Shown here: piece after piece, positions 10,603 through 20,248 of the stretch
Position numbering within the stretch: the first letter of the stretch is position 1
Layout of the letters: each line of letters begins with the position of its first letter
Assembly: GCF_003958645.1 (NCBI RefSeq)
Contig: NZ_RXLO01000001.1
Location: 558,001-622,000 of the forward strand
Direction: 5' to 3'
Source: Chitinophaga rhizosphaerae
GTDB lineage: Bacteria > Bacteroidota > Bacteroidia > Chitinophagales > Chitinophagaceae
Length of the DNA stretch: 64,000 nucleotides
The notes under the pieces: model-generated
Told to the model about the DNA's origin: nothing
The model's database searches: none
What the model saw: only the letters and a program-made list of their open reading frames with translations
Translations under genes and position numbers: made by a program

Positions 10603-11751
10603 TTACCATTCCGCCACACTGCCGTCGGTATGCCGCCATACCGGGTTCCGCCAGTTGTGGCCTTCTTCGGCCATCTTCCTGACGTGAGATTCATTGATTT
10701 CGATGCCCAGGCCGGGTTTCGACGGAATATCGACGTAGCCGTCCCGGTACTGGAACACAGTTTTATCAGTCAGATAATCGAGCAGATCGCTGCCCTGGTT
10801 GTAATGGATGCCAAGACTTTGTTCCTGGATGAACGCGTTGTGGCAGGTAGCGTCTACCTGCAGGCAGGCCGCCAGCGCGATGGGGCCCAACGGACAATGC
10901 GGTGCCGCCGCCACATCGAACGCTTCCGCCATGGAGATGATCTTTTTGCATTCGGTGATGCCGCCGGCGTGGGACACGTCGGGCTGGATAATGTCTGCAT
11001 AACCATCCATCAGCAACGATTTGAACTGCCATCTGGAAAACATGCGCTCGCCGGTAGCGATGGGTATAGCCACGTGCCGGGCGATTTCGCGGAGGTCTTC
11101 GTTGTTTTCCGGCAGCACGGGCTCTTCGATGAACATGGGCCGGAAAGGCTCCAGTTCCTTAGCGAGAATTTTTGCCATCGGTTTGTGGACCCGCCCGTGG
11201 AAATCGATCCCGATGCCGAGGCCGGGGCCGCCGGCTTCCCGCACCGCGGCGATGCGCCGGATGGCGGCGTCGATCTTGTCGTAGCTGTCGATATACTGAA
11301 TCTCCTCGGTGGCGTTCATTTTCACCGCCAGGAATCCCTGCTCCGCCATTTTGCGGGCGGCTTCGCCGACTTCGTTGGGACGGTCGCCGCCGATCCAGGA
11401 ATAAACCTTCATGCGGTCGCGCGCTTTGCCGCCGAGAAGCTGGTAGACGGGCGCGTTGTAGAATTTCCCCTTGATGTCCCACAGGGCCTGGTCGATTCCG
11501 GCGATGGCGCTCATGAGGATGGGCCCGCCGCGATAGAATCCCCCGCGGTACATCACGTTCCAGTGATCTTCGATGTGCATGGGATCTTTGCCGGTGAGGT
11601 ATTCCATCAGCTCGTCCACCGCGGTTTTCACCGTAGCGGCTTTCCCTTCGATGACGGGTTCTCCCCATCCCGTGATGCCTTCATCCGTTTCGATTTTGAG
11701 GAACAGCCAGCGCGGCGGTACCTGGAAGAGTTCGTAGCTTATGATTTTCAT
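10603..11751 (-). CDS. dgoD: D-galactonate dehydratase
   Basis: A 382-residue enolase-superfamily enzyme that removes water from D-galactonate to give 2-keto-3-deoxygalactonate. Visible features: N-terminal cap ([16 protein letters not shown]), [14 protein letters not shown] with a first metal ligand and the following His, [10 protein letters not shown] and [12 protein letters not shown] holding the next acidic ligands, and [11 protein letters not shown] plus [12 protein letters not shown] with the catalytic His. Length is normal. Similar enzymes include mannonate and gluconate dehydratases; the neighbours settle the call. Confidence 0.93.
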   Translation of the reverse strand: MKIISYELFQVPPRWLFLKIETDEGITGWGEPVIEGKAATVKTAVDELMEYLTGKDPMHIEDHWNVMYRGGFYRGGPILMSAIAGIDQALWDIKGKFYNAPVYQLLGGKARDRMKVYSWIGGDRPNEVGEAARKMAEQGFLAVKMNATEEIQYIDSYDKIDAAIRRIAAVREAGGPGLGIGIDFHGRVHKPMAKILAKELEPFRPMFIEEPVLPENNEDLREIARHVAIPIATGERMFSRWQFKSLLMDGYADIIQPDVSHAGGITECKKIISMAEAFDVAAAPHCPLGPIALAACLQVDATCHNAFIQEQSLGIHYNQGSDLLDYLTDKTVFQYRDGYVDIPSKPGLGIEINESHVRKMAEEGHNWRNPVWRHTDGSVAEW

Positions 11752-11769
11752 AACGTGCGATATGGTGGA

Positions 11770-12393
11770 TCAGGATTGTAGTGCGTGGACGAGCTTTCTT
11801 GATTTTTCCGTCAGCTGTTGCAGATATGCCGGTGTAACGGCAGCATTGGCGTTGACGAGCGCGCTGCCGATGCCGAAACCGGCTGCGCCCGCCTTCCGGA
11901 ATTCCCCGATATTTTCGGGTGTGATGCCGCCCGTGGGCAGGAGGCGCATTTTGGGCAACGGCGCGGAAATATCCTTGATATAAGCGGGAGACGTGGCGGG
12001 GAATACTTTTATCATATCCGCTCCCTGCTTCCAGGCCGCGTAAATCTCCGTGGCCGTGTACGCCCCGGGAATGCTCACGATCCCCAGTTCGCGGGCGGTT
12101 TCGATCACGGACGGTTCGAGGATGGGAGAGAGGATGAATTTCGCACCGGCAGCGGCGGCTTCGCGGGCCGTGGGCGCTTCCAGAACGGTGCCGGCGCCGA
12201 TGATCATTTTGCCGTCCATTTTCGACGACACTTCGCGGATAACGTTGAGCGGATCTTCGGAATTCATCGTCACCTCCAGCAGGCGGATCCCGCCGGCATA
12301 CATGGCTTCCGCGAGCGGGAGCACGTTTTCCGGCTTCACGCCGCGCACAATGGCAATGATCCTGTGTTCCAGGATATGTGAAAGTATTGACAT
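11770..12393 (-). CDS. dgoA: 2-dehydro-3-deoxy-6-phosphogalactonate aldolase
   Basis: A 207-residue class I aldolase of the KDPG/KDPGal family. Active-site parts: the Glu in RLLEVTMNS, IIGAGTV, and the Schiff-base Lys in ADMIKVFPA. It cleaves the product of DgoK to pyruvate and glyceraldehyde 3-phosphate. The ATG at 12393 (MSILSHILEHRIIAIVRG) is chosen because an upstream start would add residues not typical of the family. It is the first gene of the dgo operon. The sequence alone cannot separate KDPG from KDPGal activity; context favours the latter. Confidence 0.88.
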   Translation of the reverse strand: MSILSHILEHRIIAIVRGVKPENVLPLAEAMYAGGIRLLEVTMNSEDPLNVIREVSSKMDGKMIIGAGTVLEAPTAREAAAAGAKFILSPILEPSVIETARELGIVSIPGAYTATEIYAAWKQGADMIKVFPATSPAYIKDISAPLPKMRLLPTGGITPENIGEFRKAGAAGFGIGSALVNANAAVTPAYLQQLTEKSRKLVHALQS

Positions 12394-12493
12394 GGAACTT
12401 TCGGGCTTGGGTTGCAGTAAGTAAGATAAAAACAAATAAGTGTATTTTCAACGTTTTTCGTCCTTCAACACTGAACAGCCATTTCCCCCCATG

Positions 12494-12530
12494 AAAAATC
12501 CCCGCCCGTCATGGGACAGGCGCGGATTTT
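12494..12530 (-). terminator. Terminator of the metallopeptidase-like gene region
   Basis: Arms AAAATCC and GGATTTT flank an imperfect GC stem (CGCC with GGCG), so the hairpin has A's on one side and T's on the other and could work in both directions. It lies 16 bases beyond the stop at 12546 and separates that gene from the dgo promoter region. Confidence 0.7.
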
Positions 12531-12545
12531 CGAATCATAGGAACA

Positions 12546-13535
12546 TTACTTGTCCTGTAACAAAATCAGGTCTTCGCCGTAAAACCCGGAAGTATTGAGG
12601 AAGCCCGTCACCGCCCTGATATCGGCGTAATTGAGCGAGATGATCTCGCGGAGGGCGCGTTTCTTATCTTCCGACCGTTCATAATAAGCTTTACTGATGG
12701 CGTATCCCATGAAATATCCCAGGTCGCCCACGGCTACTTTATTACCGTTGTACAGCCAGTTCGAATAGTCTTCGGAATACATTTCTTTCCGGAACCGCGC
12801 TTTCAGTTCGGGCAAATGCTTCTTGCCGTACAGGATATAGGAATGGGTCAGCGGTTCGCCGGTCACCAGCTCCGTCACAAAATCGCAGGCGCCTTCGTAA
12901 ATGCATTGCCCGAGGAGGGATTTCCCTTCGGTAGACTGCTGGGTATGCACGTATTCATGGACGGAAACGGGGATGATGTTGTTCGTTTCTTTGGACTGGA
13001 AGAAATTGGCCAGCCGTTTATCCGGAAACTCCGACACATCGGTGTATTTGTTGCCCATGGTGATTTCCGTGCCGATGAGCGCCGTGGAATCTATGGCCAC
13101 GCCGGCGGCGCGGATGGCGGTGATGGAGAAATACATGTTGGCCGGCCGCAGTTCCGGGTACAGTTCCCGGAATTTTTCGATGTATTGTTGGATGACGGGC
13201 ACCTGGGGCTGCACCTGTAGGGTGTTCTGGCGGATGGATGCCCAGAATTTCGGGTATTTGCGGATGGTTTCCACCAGCTTTCGTGCATCGAAGTTCCGCA
13301 GCTGCATGAAACGCTTCAGCCCGGCGGTCCCCTTGTCGATATACAAAACCTGCATCAATTCAACCTGCCGCCCGGCGTCCTGGGTGGCATGCACACTGTC
13401 GAAAGCCGTCCAGAAAAGAGCGATATCGGAAGTAAAAACGTTGCCTGGCCGCTGTGCGGATACTTCTCCGGCCCCCGTTCCTAAAAACACGGAAAGGGCC
13501 AACAGGAAAGGGTTACGAAAAAAGAAGCTGCGCAA
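12546..13535 (-). CDS. Secreted metallopeptidase-like protein (HExxH, DUF2268-like)
   Basis: A 329-residue protein with a signal peptide (cut expected after GEVSAQ). Near residue 195 it has VHEYVHTQQ, an HExxH zinc site, followed by a Glu in GQCIYEGACDFVTEL, the pattern of gluzincin peptidases such as the DUF2268 group. It would act in the periplasm or outside the cell. I do not know its substrate. It is a single gene with its own terminator. Confidence 0.7.
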   Translation of the reverse strand: MRSFFFRNPFLLALSVFLGTGAGEVSAQRPGNVFTSDIALFWTAFDSVHATQDAGRQVELMQVLYIDKGTAGLKRFMQLRNFDARKLVETIRKYPKFWASIRQNTLQVQPQVPVIQQYIEKFRELYPELRPANMYFSITAIRAAGVAIDSTALIGTEITMGNKYTDVSEFPDKRLANFFQSKETNNIIPVSVHEYVHTQQSTEGKSLLGQCIYEGACDFVTELVTGEPLTHSYILYGKKHLPELKARFRKEMYSEDYSNWLYNGNKVAVGDLGYFMGYAISKAYYERSEDKKRALREIISLNYADIRAVTGFLNTSGFYGEDLILLQDK

Positions 13536-13713
13536 TTGGCATGGATTTTTTAAGGATTCTTTTTTGGGCAGGGGAGCGGCGTGCCGCTATTCCCGGTCGC
13601 TAATTTACCGTATTATCGGCATCCGGCAACACCATCCGCGAAAACGCGCTCCGGCTGCAGGCAATCATCCTTTCCCTGCTGCCCGGCGTCACCGAACCGG
13701 CAGGACCACCCCA

Positions 13714-13748
13714 TAAAAAACCAGCCCCGCAAAGAATGCGGGGCCGGT
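13714..13748 (-). terminator. Terminator of the choice-of-anchor I gene
   Basis: Minus-strand hairpin with arms AACCGGCCCCGC and GCGGGGCTGGTT (one mismatch) followed by TTTTT, 23 bases past the stop at 13771. Confidence 0.85.
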
Positions 13749-13770
13749 TCGGTCAATAAAACGATGGATA

Positions 13771-15288
13771 TCAGTTTTTCGGTGTAAATACTTTCACTAC
13801 ACCGTCGTCTTCACTGCTTACGATGAGGAGGCTCTTTTTCGTTGGACTATCCTTCGCCGCCACGAACAACACCCCTTCGGGTGCGTCGCCTACTTTCAGG
13901 ATGTTAAGGAATTGCGGCCGGGTGGGGTTGGTCACATCGTACACGGCTACCGCGTCCACACGTTCCATACCAACGAACGCTACGGTTTTCTTGCCCATCA
14001 TGCCCAGCGCGATGCCTTCCGGCTCGATGCTCTTATCGTCGCTGCGGCCATCAGCGTAAATGCCGGCTTCTTTGGCTTTCACGTCCAGTTCGTTTTTGCT
14101 GTCGTACAGTTGGGTGCCGGTGTTGCCGTTCCAAACAGAAAAGGAGCGGGCGCCGAAGGAATAGAGCGCTTCGTACAGCCCGTCGCCGTTAGCGTCGCCG
14201 AGGGTTTTGGTAACGTTGAGGCGGCCGAGCACGGCATCCGCTTTCAGCGCGGCGGCATCGGGGAATACGGCAGGGTCGAGGGAAAGTGATTTGATGCGTT
14301 TGTTTTCGGCATACGCGTCCCATTCCCGGACGTCGCCTTCGTTGGCGGTGAACAGGTGCGGCACGCCGCCACTTACGAGCACGGCGATGGCATCGGGCTG
14401 ATACATGCCTTTCACGGGCCATTTTTTGAAGGTAATGCCGCCGTCACTGTCAGACAGGTCTACGGCATTGGCGTCCGTATTGTAATCCTTGAATCCCAGC
14501 GGAAAAATGTCGGTAATGGTTTTCGACGCGAGATCGATTTTTGCAATGGCGTTGTTTTCCTGCAGCGTTACCCAGGCGGTTTTGGAATCCGGGGCAACGG
14601 TGATGTATTCCGGCTCGATGCCGGCGGTAAAGGTGCTGCCGGCGGGCCCGAAGTTGCGGAAACCTTTCGCCGCAAGTACCGCTTCCTGCGAGGCGAAACC
14701 GTTGAAATCGAGGTGCGTGGCGGTGTAATTGTTTTCCATGTTGATGATGGTCACTGAACCCGCGGGGTCGGCGGAATAATCCGTAGCGGGTTCACCTTCG
14801 TTGGCGGTCAGGATAAGCTTGCCGTCGGGCGAAAACGTGACCATATCGGGCAGCGCGCCGGTGGGGATGGTTTTGATGAGGGCGAGGTCGGAAGTATTGA
14901 ATACGTCTACCCGGCCTGCCAGCGTTTTATTCGTAGCCTCGATGGCCGCGGCCAGTTTACCGTTGCTTACGGCCAGGCTGTTCACGTTTCCGCCATTGGT
15001 GAGGATGTCCTTTTTCAGGTCGGTGATTTTGGAGGGATCGCTGAGGTCGAGCACCTTGATCATGTTGGTGCCGTCGTTTTTCACCACAAAGAGGCGTTTG
15101 GTGGCGGGATCGAAGGCGCTGATCTCCGCGGCGCCGGATTCGCCGATGTCGATAGACCCGATCTCTGCGAAAGAGGATGGATCTTCGGTGATTTCGGTAC
15201 CGGGGTCATTCTTCACATCGTCTTTCGAACAGGCAGCAAATGCCGTCATGGCCGCGATGGGCAAAATGTACTTGATTGTCGTGCGCAT
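13771..15288 (-). CDS. Choice-of-anchor I beta-propeller lipoprotein
   Basis: A 505-residue lipoprotein: MRTTIKYILPIAAMTAFAAC gives a clear lipobox with Cys at 20. The rest repeats a beta-propeller blade pattern (LFVVKNDGTNMIKVLDLSD, VDVFNTSDLALIKTIPTG, ILTANEGEPATDYS), as in proteins labelled choice-of-anchor I or mesenchyme-specific glycoprotein-like. Ca-binding-like DANGDGLYE occurs near residue 375. Probably exposed on the outer membrane. Some relatives are fused to phosphatases, but no enzyme domain is present here. Confidence 0.8.
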   Translation of the reverse strand: MRTTIKYILPIAAMTAFAACSKDDVKNDPGTEITEDPSSFAEIGSIDIGESGAAEISAFDPATKRLFVVKNDGTNMIKVLDLSDPSKITDLKKDILTNGGNVNSLAVSNGKLAAAIEATNKTLAGRVDVFNTSDLALIKTIPTGALPDMVTFSPDGKLILTANEGEPATDYSADPAGSVTIINMENNYTATHLDFNGFASQEAVLAAKGFRNFGPAGSTFTAGIEPEYITVAPDSKTAWVTLQENNAIAKIDLASKTITDIFPLGFKDYNTDANAVDLSDSDGGITFKKWPVKGMYQPDAIAVLVSGGVPHLFTANEGDVREWDAYAENKRIKSLSLDPAVFPDAAALKADAVLGRLNVTKTLGDANGDGLYEALYSFGARSFSVWNGNTGTQLYDSKNELDVKAKEAGIYADGRSDDKSIEPEGIALGMMGKKTVAFVGMERVDAVAVYDVTNPTRPQFLNILKVGDAPEGVLFVAAKDSPTKKSLLIVSSEDDGVVKVFTPKN

Positions 15289-15383
15289 GTATCAGATAGG
15301 TTTTATACCGCGCAAGAGTAGGGAAGATGTATGACCGCGATGTAAACCGCAGGTTATGATATTGTTACCAAAGGCGGGACGGT

Positions 15384-16037
15384 TTATAGCTGTTGAACGG
15401 TCCATGCTTTGGCGGCGGCGGCCAGCAGCGAAATGACGTCCGTTTTGCCGGCTTTGAACGAATGGTCTGCCCCTTCGAATTTCTCGAGCGTGGCCGTGGA
15501 GAGCGATTTGCAGACGGACGCGATCATGTCCCAGGTAGCCAGGGTGTCTTTCGAACCTTGCAGGAACAGCATGGGGATGTGGATTTGGTGAAGATGTTCG
15601 GCACGGTCGATGGAGGGTTTGCCGGCGGGATGTAGCGGGAACCCGAAGAAAACGATCCCTTTCACCGGCGAATCCGGGTGGGAGGAAATGTATTGGGACG
15701 TCATTCTGCCGCCGAAAGATTTGCCGCTGGCGAACAGGGGGATCCCCGGCGCGAGCGCGCCCGCTTTTTCGATGGCCGCCGCAATGGCAGCCTGCGCCAC
15801 CGCCGGCGAATCGGGCCGTTTCTTCTGCTGCTCCGTAAACGGGAAATTGAACCGCAACGTAGCGATGCCGGCTTTGGACAACGATTCCGCGAGGGCTTCC
15901 ATGAACGGATGGTCCATGCCCGCACCCGCGCCATGCGCCAGTGTCATCACGCAAACCGGGTGCGCGGGCGACACATACTTTGCCGAAACCTTGCCGATCT
16001 CCGGCGAAACTTTTATTTGTAAGGATTTGGTGCTCAT
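15384..16037 (-). CDS. Alpha/beta-hydrolase of the KANL3/Tex30 type
   Basis: A 217-residue cytoplasmic alpha/beta-hydrolase. LAHGAGAGMDHPFM is the oxyanion region, GKSFGGRM the nucleophile elbow with Ser, LQGSKDTLA the acid region, and GADHSF the catalytic His. The family includes small dienelactone-hydrolase-like esterases; the substrate cannot be read from sequence. It is placed 23 bases before the sensor kinase stop but in its own reading unit. Confidence 0.8.
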   Translation of the reverse strand: MSTKSLQIKVSPEIGKVSAKYVSPAHPVCVMTLAHGAGAGMDHPFMEALAESLSKAGIATLRFNFPFTEQQKKRPDSPAVAQAAIAAAIEKAGALAPGIPLFASGKSFGGRMTSQYISSHPDSPVKGIVFFGFPLHPAGKPSIDRAEHLHQIHIPMLFLQGSKDTLATWDMIASVCKSLSTATLEKFEGADHSFKAGKTDVISLLAAAAKAWTVQQL

Positions 16038-16060
16038 AACCGTAAAATTACATCAACGCT

Positions 16061-18022
16061 TCAAAACGAAATACCTTGTCCAACCTGTAATTCAATATTG
16101 ACTGCCGTTCCCGCACCGGGCGAAGAATCAATGTCCAGCCGGCCCTTCATATACTGTACCCTCGAACGGATGTTCGACAACCCGATCCCGCCGGGAGCCG
16201 CATTCCTATCGAACCCGCGGCCGTTATCTTCCGCCGTGATATAGAACATATGTGCTTCATGGATGCATTGCAGCAGGATTTTGCTCGCCCCGCCATGGCG
16301 TATCGCGTTGGATAAAACTTCCTGCACGATGCGGTAAATATTGGCCTGCGCGGTATGCGGCAGGTCGCCGCCGGGCCCCGACCATTGGAATTCGATACCC
16401 AGGTCTTCGTTCGCCAGCCCGTCGCACAGGTCGGTGATGGCCGACCGGAGGCCTACTTTCAGGAGGCTTTCCGGCATCATATTATGCGCGATGCGCCGCA
16501 GTTCGGACATGGAATCTTCGAGGAGGTACATCACTTCGTCCAGCTGCCCGTTTACCTGCTTCTTTTGTTGCCCGGCAAGTTTGATGCGGATCCCCGCCAG
16601 GGAGCCGCCCAGGCCGTCGTGCAGATCGCGCGCCAGGCGGCGGCGTTCCTTTTCTTCCCCTTCCAGCAATGCATTCGCCACTTTCAATTCCTGCCGCTGT
16701 TCAATTTCCTTCAGCTGCTGCCGCGCCTGTTTCCTGCTGGTACGGTAAAACACGATCAGCGACAGCGTTGCCACCAGCAACAGCAGCCCCGCAACGCCCA
16801 GCAGCCCGTTCCAGAGGCGCTGGTTCTTTTGGGTCATGAGCGCGTCCTGTTTTTCGGCCTGCAGCTGGATGATGCGTTTTTCCTTTTCGGCGGTATTGTA
16901 TTTCGTTTCTATCCGGGCGATGTCGGTCTTCATTTTTTCGGGGTAGGTGCTGTCGCGCTCGTCGCTATAGCGTTGTAGCCATTCATGGGCTTTGGGGATG
17001 TTGCCCATTTTTTCGTAGGTTTTTGCCATGCTTTGGAAATACAGCATCCGGTTACCGTCGAGGTTCACGGGTATTTCGTCGATCGCTTTCTGCAGGGTTT
17101 CCAACGCTTCGCCGTAATGCCCCATGTCGTGCTGGATCTTATACTGCATGAACCGCAGCTCGGCGGACTTATAGGTTTTATCCATTTTTTCAGCGAGCAG
17201 GATGCCGCGGCGCGCGTGGAACAGCCCCTGTTCCCAGGCTTTTGCGGCATGGCAATATTTGATGGCGGCGATGTGGTAATCGATATTGAACTCGGATGCA
17301 GGATATGGCCGCAACAGCTCCCCCGCGCGGTCGATCATCACTTTGGCCTGCGCAAGGCTGTCCATATAACAATAATTATTGGCGGCGTAGAGCGTTGTCG
17401 TGAGGCGGTCATGCATGTTCGGCGAACTTCTCGCGTAACATTCGAAGCTTTTGTCGAAGTAAAGCGCCGCCTTCCGGTATTCCTGGATATTCATGAAGAT
17501 CATCCCCACATCCGTATAATAACTCCCGACCCGCGCGATCTCGCCCGCTTTTTCTGCCAGGGGGATGGATTTGGTGATGATGAGATGCACCATTTCGGAT
17601 TCATTGTCTTTCCGCTGATAAATTGCCCCCATGTTCCGCCATGCCCTGGCCTGGTACACGTAGCTTTCTTTCGTCGGAAACTGGCTGAACCGGTTGGCGG
17701 ATGCTTCATACAGCGCCAGCGCCCGGTCGTAGTCCAGGTCGAAGTAGAACCCCGCTTCGAAAAAGATGCCCATGGCCTGGAGGTAACCATGCTGGCCAGC
17801 GAGGCGTTTCCCCAGTTCCAGGTGCCGGCGGGAACGGGCGGTATCCGAATACGACCAGAAGTCGGACAACAGGAAGCTGGCACAGGCGCGGATACTGTCG
17901 TCCGCACCGTTCTTCTCCAGCTGGAGCAGACTGTCCACATACCGAGTTTCGTTCACCACCGGCTGCGCCGCAGCGGCGAAGGCGGCAAGGGTTAAAAGAA
18001 AAGTGAAAAAGCTTGTTTTCAT
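16061..18022 (-). CDS. TPR sensor histidine kinase of the NarX/DesK type
   Basis: A 653-residue membrane kinase. Signal peptide (residues 1-18), a periplasmic helical TPR-like array (about 30-390), one membrane helix (NGLLGVAGLLLLVATLSLIVF), a coiled coil, the HisKA_3 phosphorylation box RRRLARDLHDGLGGSL, and a C-terminal HATPase with IVQEVLSNAIRHG and GGIGLSNIRSRV. It would phosphorylate a LuxR-type response regulator, but none is adjacent, so it is an orphan in this window. I use the ATG at 18022 because the signal peptide starts there. Confidence 0.9.
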   Translation of the reverse strand: MKTSFFTFLLTLAAFAAAAQPVVNETRYVDSLLQLEKNGADDSIRACASFLLSDFWSYSDTARSRRHLELGKRLAGQHGYLQAMGIFFEAGFYFDLDYDRALALYEASANRFSQFPTKESYVYQARAWRNMGAIYQRKDNESEMVHLIITKSIPLAEKAGEIARVGSYYTDVGMIFMNIQEYRKAALYFDKSFECYARSSPNMHDRLTTTLYAANNYCYMDSLAQAKVMIDRAGELLRPYPASEFNIDYHIAAIKYCHAAKAWEQGLFHARRGILLAEKMDKTYKSAELRFMQYKIQHDMGHYGEALETLQKAIDEIPVNLDGNRMLYFQSMAKTYEKMGNIPKAHEWLQRYSDERDSTYPEKMKTDIARIETKYNTAEKEKRIIQLQAEKQDALMTQKNQRLWNGLLGVAGLLLLVATLSLIVFYRTSRKQARQQLKEIEQRQELKVANALLEGEEKERRRLARDLHDGLGGSLAGIRIKLAGQQKKQVNGQLDEVMYLLEDSMSELRRIAHNMMPESLLKVGLRSAITDLCDGLANEDLGIEFQWSGPGGDLPHTAQANIYRIVQEVLSNAIRHGGASKILLQCIHEAHMFYITAEDNGRGFDRNAAPGGIGLSNIRSRVQYMKGRLDIDSSPGAGTAVNIELQVGQGISF

Positions 18023-18157
18023 ATAGTCGGGCTGCTGCAAAATGATGGCCCCGGTACATGATCCCGGGTGCTGCATGGTTTTAATGATCGGAGGTTAAAA
18101 ATACCGATGTTTGGGTAGAAAACAATCGCCGGGAAAATCGGGACGGGGCTGGATAAG

Positions 18158-18191
18158 AAAAGCCGCAGGGCCGGCGGGCCCCTGCGGCTTT
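18158..18191 (-). terminator. Terminator of the oxidoreductase gene
   Basis: Perfect 11-bp arms (AAAGCCGCAGG and CCTGCGGCTTT) with TTTTC on the minus-strand 3' side, 22 bases past the stop at 18214. Confidence 0.85.
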
Positions 18192-18213
18192 CTGAACTTG
18201 TTCGTTGCAGGTA

Positions 18214-19224
18214 TCAGTATTGAATGACGATTTTTCCGATGGTGCGCCCGCTTTCGAGCTGCCGGTGCGCTTTTTTGAAGTTGGCGGCAGTGAGGCCCGG
18301 AAGCGTTTCGGTGAGCGTGGGCAGGAGGGTGCCTTCGTCCAGCAGCGCCGCCACTTTGGTGAGGATGTCGTGCTGCGCCTGCATATCGGGCGTTTCGAAA
18401 TTGGCGCGGGTGAACATTAATTCCCAATGGAAGCTCACGGATTTGCCTTTCAGCTTGCGGATATCGACCCCTTCGGCCGGGTCGCTGATGGACCCGATGC
18501 GGCCCTGCGGCACGATGAGCTCGGCCATGGGCTCCCAGTAACGGATGAGGTCTACCAGGTCCACAATGATGTCGACATGCTGAAAACCCGCCGCCCGAAC
18601 GGCTCCCACAAGATCCGAATGGTCTACCACCACATCGGCGCCCATCTTCCGGCACCATTCAGCCGATTCCGGCCGGGACGCGGTAGCGATCACGTTGAGA
18701 CCGGCGATTTTTTTTGCCAGCTGGATGGCGATGGACCCCACGCCGCCGGCGCCGCCGATGAAGAGGATGGTTTTGCCTTTGTCGCGCCCGCCGATCCCCA
18801 TGCGGTCGAACAGCAATTCCCAGGCCGTTAGCGCGGTAAGGGGAATGGCGGCGGCCTCCGCAGCACCAAGCCGCGCCGGCGCTTTCCCCACGATCCTTTC
18901 GTCCACAAGCTGGTATTCGGCGTTGCTGCCGGGCTTGCGGATGTCTCCGGCATAATACACGGCATCTCCCGGCTGGAAGAGCGACGCCGCCTCGCCAACG
19001 GCTTCTACCACACCGTACGCGTCCCAGCCGATGATCTTCGGTACGGGTAAGGGCTGGTCTTTGGCGGCATTGCGGCGTACTTTATAATCGACCGGGTTCA
19101 CGGAGGCCGCGACAATCTTCACGAGGAGTTGCCGGCCGGAGGGCACCGGTTTATCGGTTTCGAATTCGATGAAACTGTCTGTCCCGGTAATGGGCAACGA
19201 TTGCCTGAATCCTATGGCTTTCAT
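18214..19224 (-). CDS. Zinc-type alcohol dehydrogenase / quinone oxidoreductase family protein
   Basis: A 336-residue medium-chain reductase. An N-terminal GroES-like fold (VNPVDYKVRRN, GWDAYGVVEAVGEAA) is followed by a Rossmann fold with GGAGGVGSIAIQLAKKI and the dinucleotide-binding strand LNVIATASR. Structural and catalytic zinc cysteines are missing, so it belongs to the zinc-free quinone-reductase-like branch and likely uses NADPH. It is divergent from an AraC regulator that probably controls it. Confidence 0.88.
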   Translation of the reverse strand: MKAIGFRQSLPITGTDSFIEFETDKPVPSGRQLLVKIVAASVNPVDYKVRRNAAKDQPLPVPKIIGWDAYGVVEAVGEAASLFQPGDAVYYAGDIRKPGSNAEYQLVDERIVGKAPARLGAAEAAAIPLTALTAWELLFDRMGIGGRDKGKTILFIGGAGGVGSIAIQLAKKIAGLNVIATASRPESAEWCRKMGADVVVDHSDLVGAVRAAGFQHVDIIVDLVDLIRYWEPMAELIVPQGRIGSISDPAEGVDIRKLKGKSVSFHWELMFTRANFETPDMQAQHDILTKVAALLDEGTLLPTLTETLPGLTAANFKKAHRQLESGRTIGKIVIQY

Positions 19225-19243
19225 GTGTGCTAGTTATTTTAAG

Positions 19244-19272
19244 CAAATTTATACCAGTAAACATGATGTTTA
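19244..19272. promoter_or_regulatory. Divergent promoter region with a 15-bp palindrome
   Basis: TAAACAT-G-ATGTTTA (19258-19272) is a perfect palindrome. On the minus strand it precedes a TAAATTTG -7 box (19251-19244) that would serve the oxidoreductase gene. The palindrome would occupy the -33 position, fitting a regulator site. Confidence 0.5.
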
Positions 19273-19311
19273 TCAGTACTATTCTACCATAATATTGTAT
19301 AATTTCGCTCC

Positions 19312-20169
19312 ATGCGCACACAACAATTATACGGGCCTTACGCTTTCCAGGTGGAAACGCTGGATGAAATGCCGGTATTGATGCCCAACAAGCACTTTTT
19401 CGAACTGGTATATATCCTGTCCGGAACGGGCCGGCATTGCATCAACCAGCATACATTCGATTACGGCGCCAATCATATGTTCCTCATCACCCCGCAAGAT
19501 CGCAGCCGGATAGACATCGCGTCTACCACCACGTTTTTCTTCCTCCGGTTCAGCAATATCTACCTCAAAACGAACGCCCTCGCCACGGAAAACATCCGGC
19601 GGCTGGAGTTCATCCTGCAAAACGCCAACCACAAACCCGGTTGCATTCTGAAAAACCTGGCCGACAAGCAGCTCATCCGCCCCATGATCGAGGGCATCAT
19701 CCGCGAGTCCGTGAACCAGGACCTGTACGACCGCGAAATCATCCACCAGCTCGTCAACAGCATCATTTTGCTGGTAGCCAGGAACATCGCCAAATACCTC
19801 CCCGAAAAGGTGGACGCCAATTCGGAAGAGAAAATCCAGGATATCATCGGCTACATCCAGCAACATATCTACGAGCCGGAAGCCCTGCGCACCGCGGCCA
19901 TCGCACAGCATTTCGGGATGTCGGAAAATTACCTGGGGAAATACTTCAGGAAGCACTGCAACGAAACGCTGCAATCCTACACCGCCAATTACAAACTCAC
20001 GCTCATCGAGCACCGCCTCCGCCACAGCGACCGGCGGATCAACGAGATCGTGCATGAACTGGGGTTTAACGACGAAAGCCACCTTAATAAGTTCTTCAAA
20101 CAGAGAAAGGGCGTCAGCCCCCGGCAATACCGGCTGGAGCTGCAAAACGCGGCCGGTCATGAATCTTAA
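19312..20169 (+). CDS. AraC-family transcriptional regulator
   Basis: A 285-residue regulator: an N-terminal cupin-like sensor domain (FELVYILSGTGRHCINQHTF, MFLITPQDRS) and a C-terminal double helix-turn-helix (AIAQHFGMSENYLGKYFRKH and INEIVHELGFNDESHLNKFFK with the closing GVSPRQYR). It likely senses a small molecule and controls the divergent oxidoreductase. Confidence 0.92.
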   Translation: MRTQQLYGPYAFQVETLDEMPVLMPNKHFFELVYILSGTGRHCINQHTFDYGANHMFLITPQDRSRIDIASTTTFFFLRFSNIYLKTNALATENIRRLEFILQNANHKPGCILKNLADKQLIRPMIEGIIRESVNQDLYDREIIHQLVNSIILLVARNIAKYLPEKVDANSEEKIQDIIGYIQQHIYEPEALRTAAIAQHFGMSENYLGKYFRKHCNETLQSYTANYKLTLIEHRLRHSDRRINEIVHELGFNDESHLNKFFKQRKGVSPRQYRLELQNAAGHES

Positions 20170-20248
20170 CAGGAAATAAACATTTCCCGGCAAAACTTTC
20201 CCGAAAAAGTTCCGCATCTTGGGAAGAGAAACAATGCTTCGCGCTATC

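Noticed and set aside
10585..11781. A 398-codon plus-strand frame opposite dgoD
   Set aside because: It mirrors a clear enzyme gene on the other strand, has His/Val/Phe-rich mirror composition and no recognisable motif. High G+C at third positions produces such frames across the window (also opposite katG, the sensor kinase and the pump).
13536..13713. Gap after the metallopeptidase-like gene
   Set aside because: Small open frames exist, but none shows a start or composition that supports a gene.
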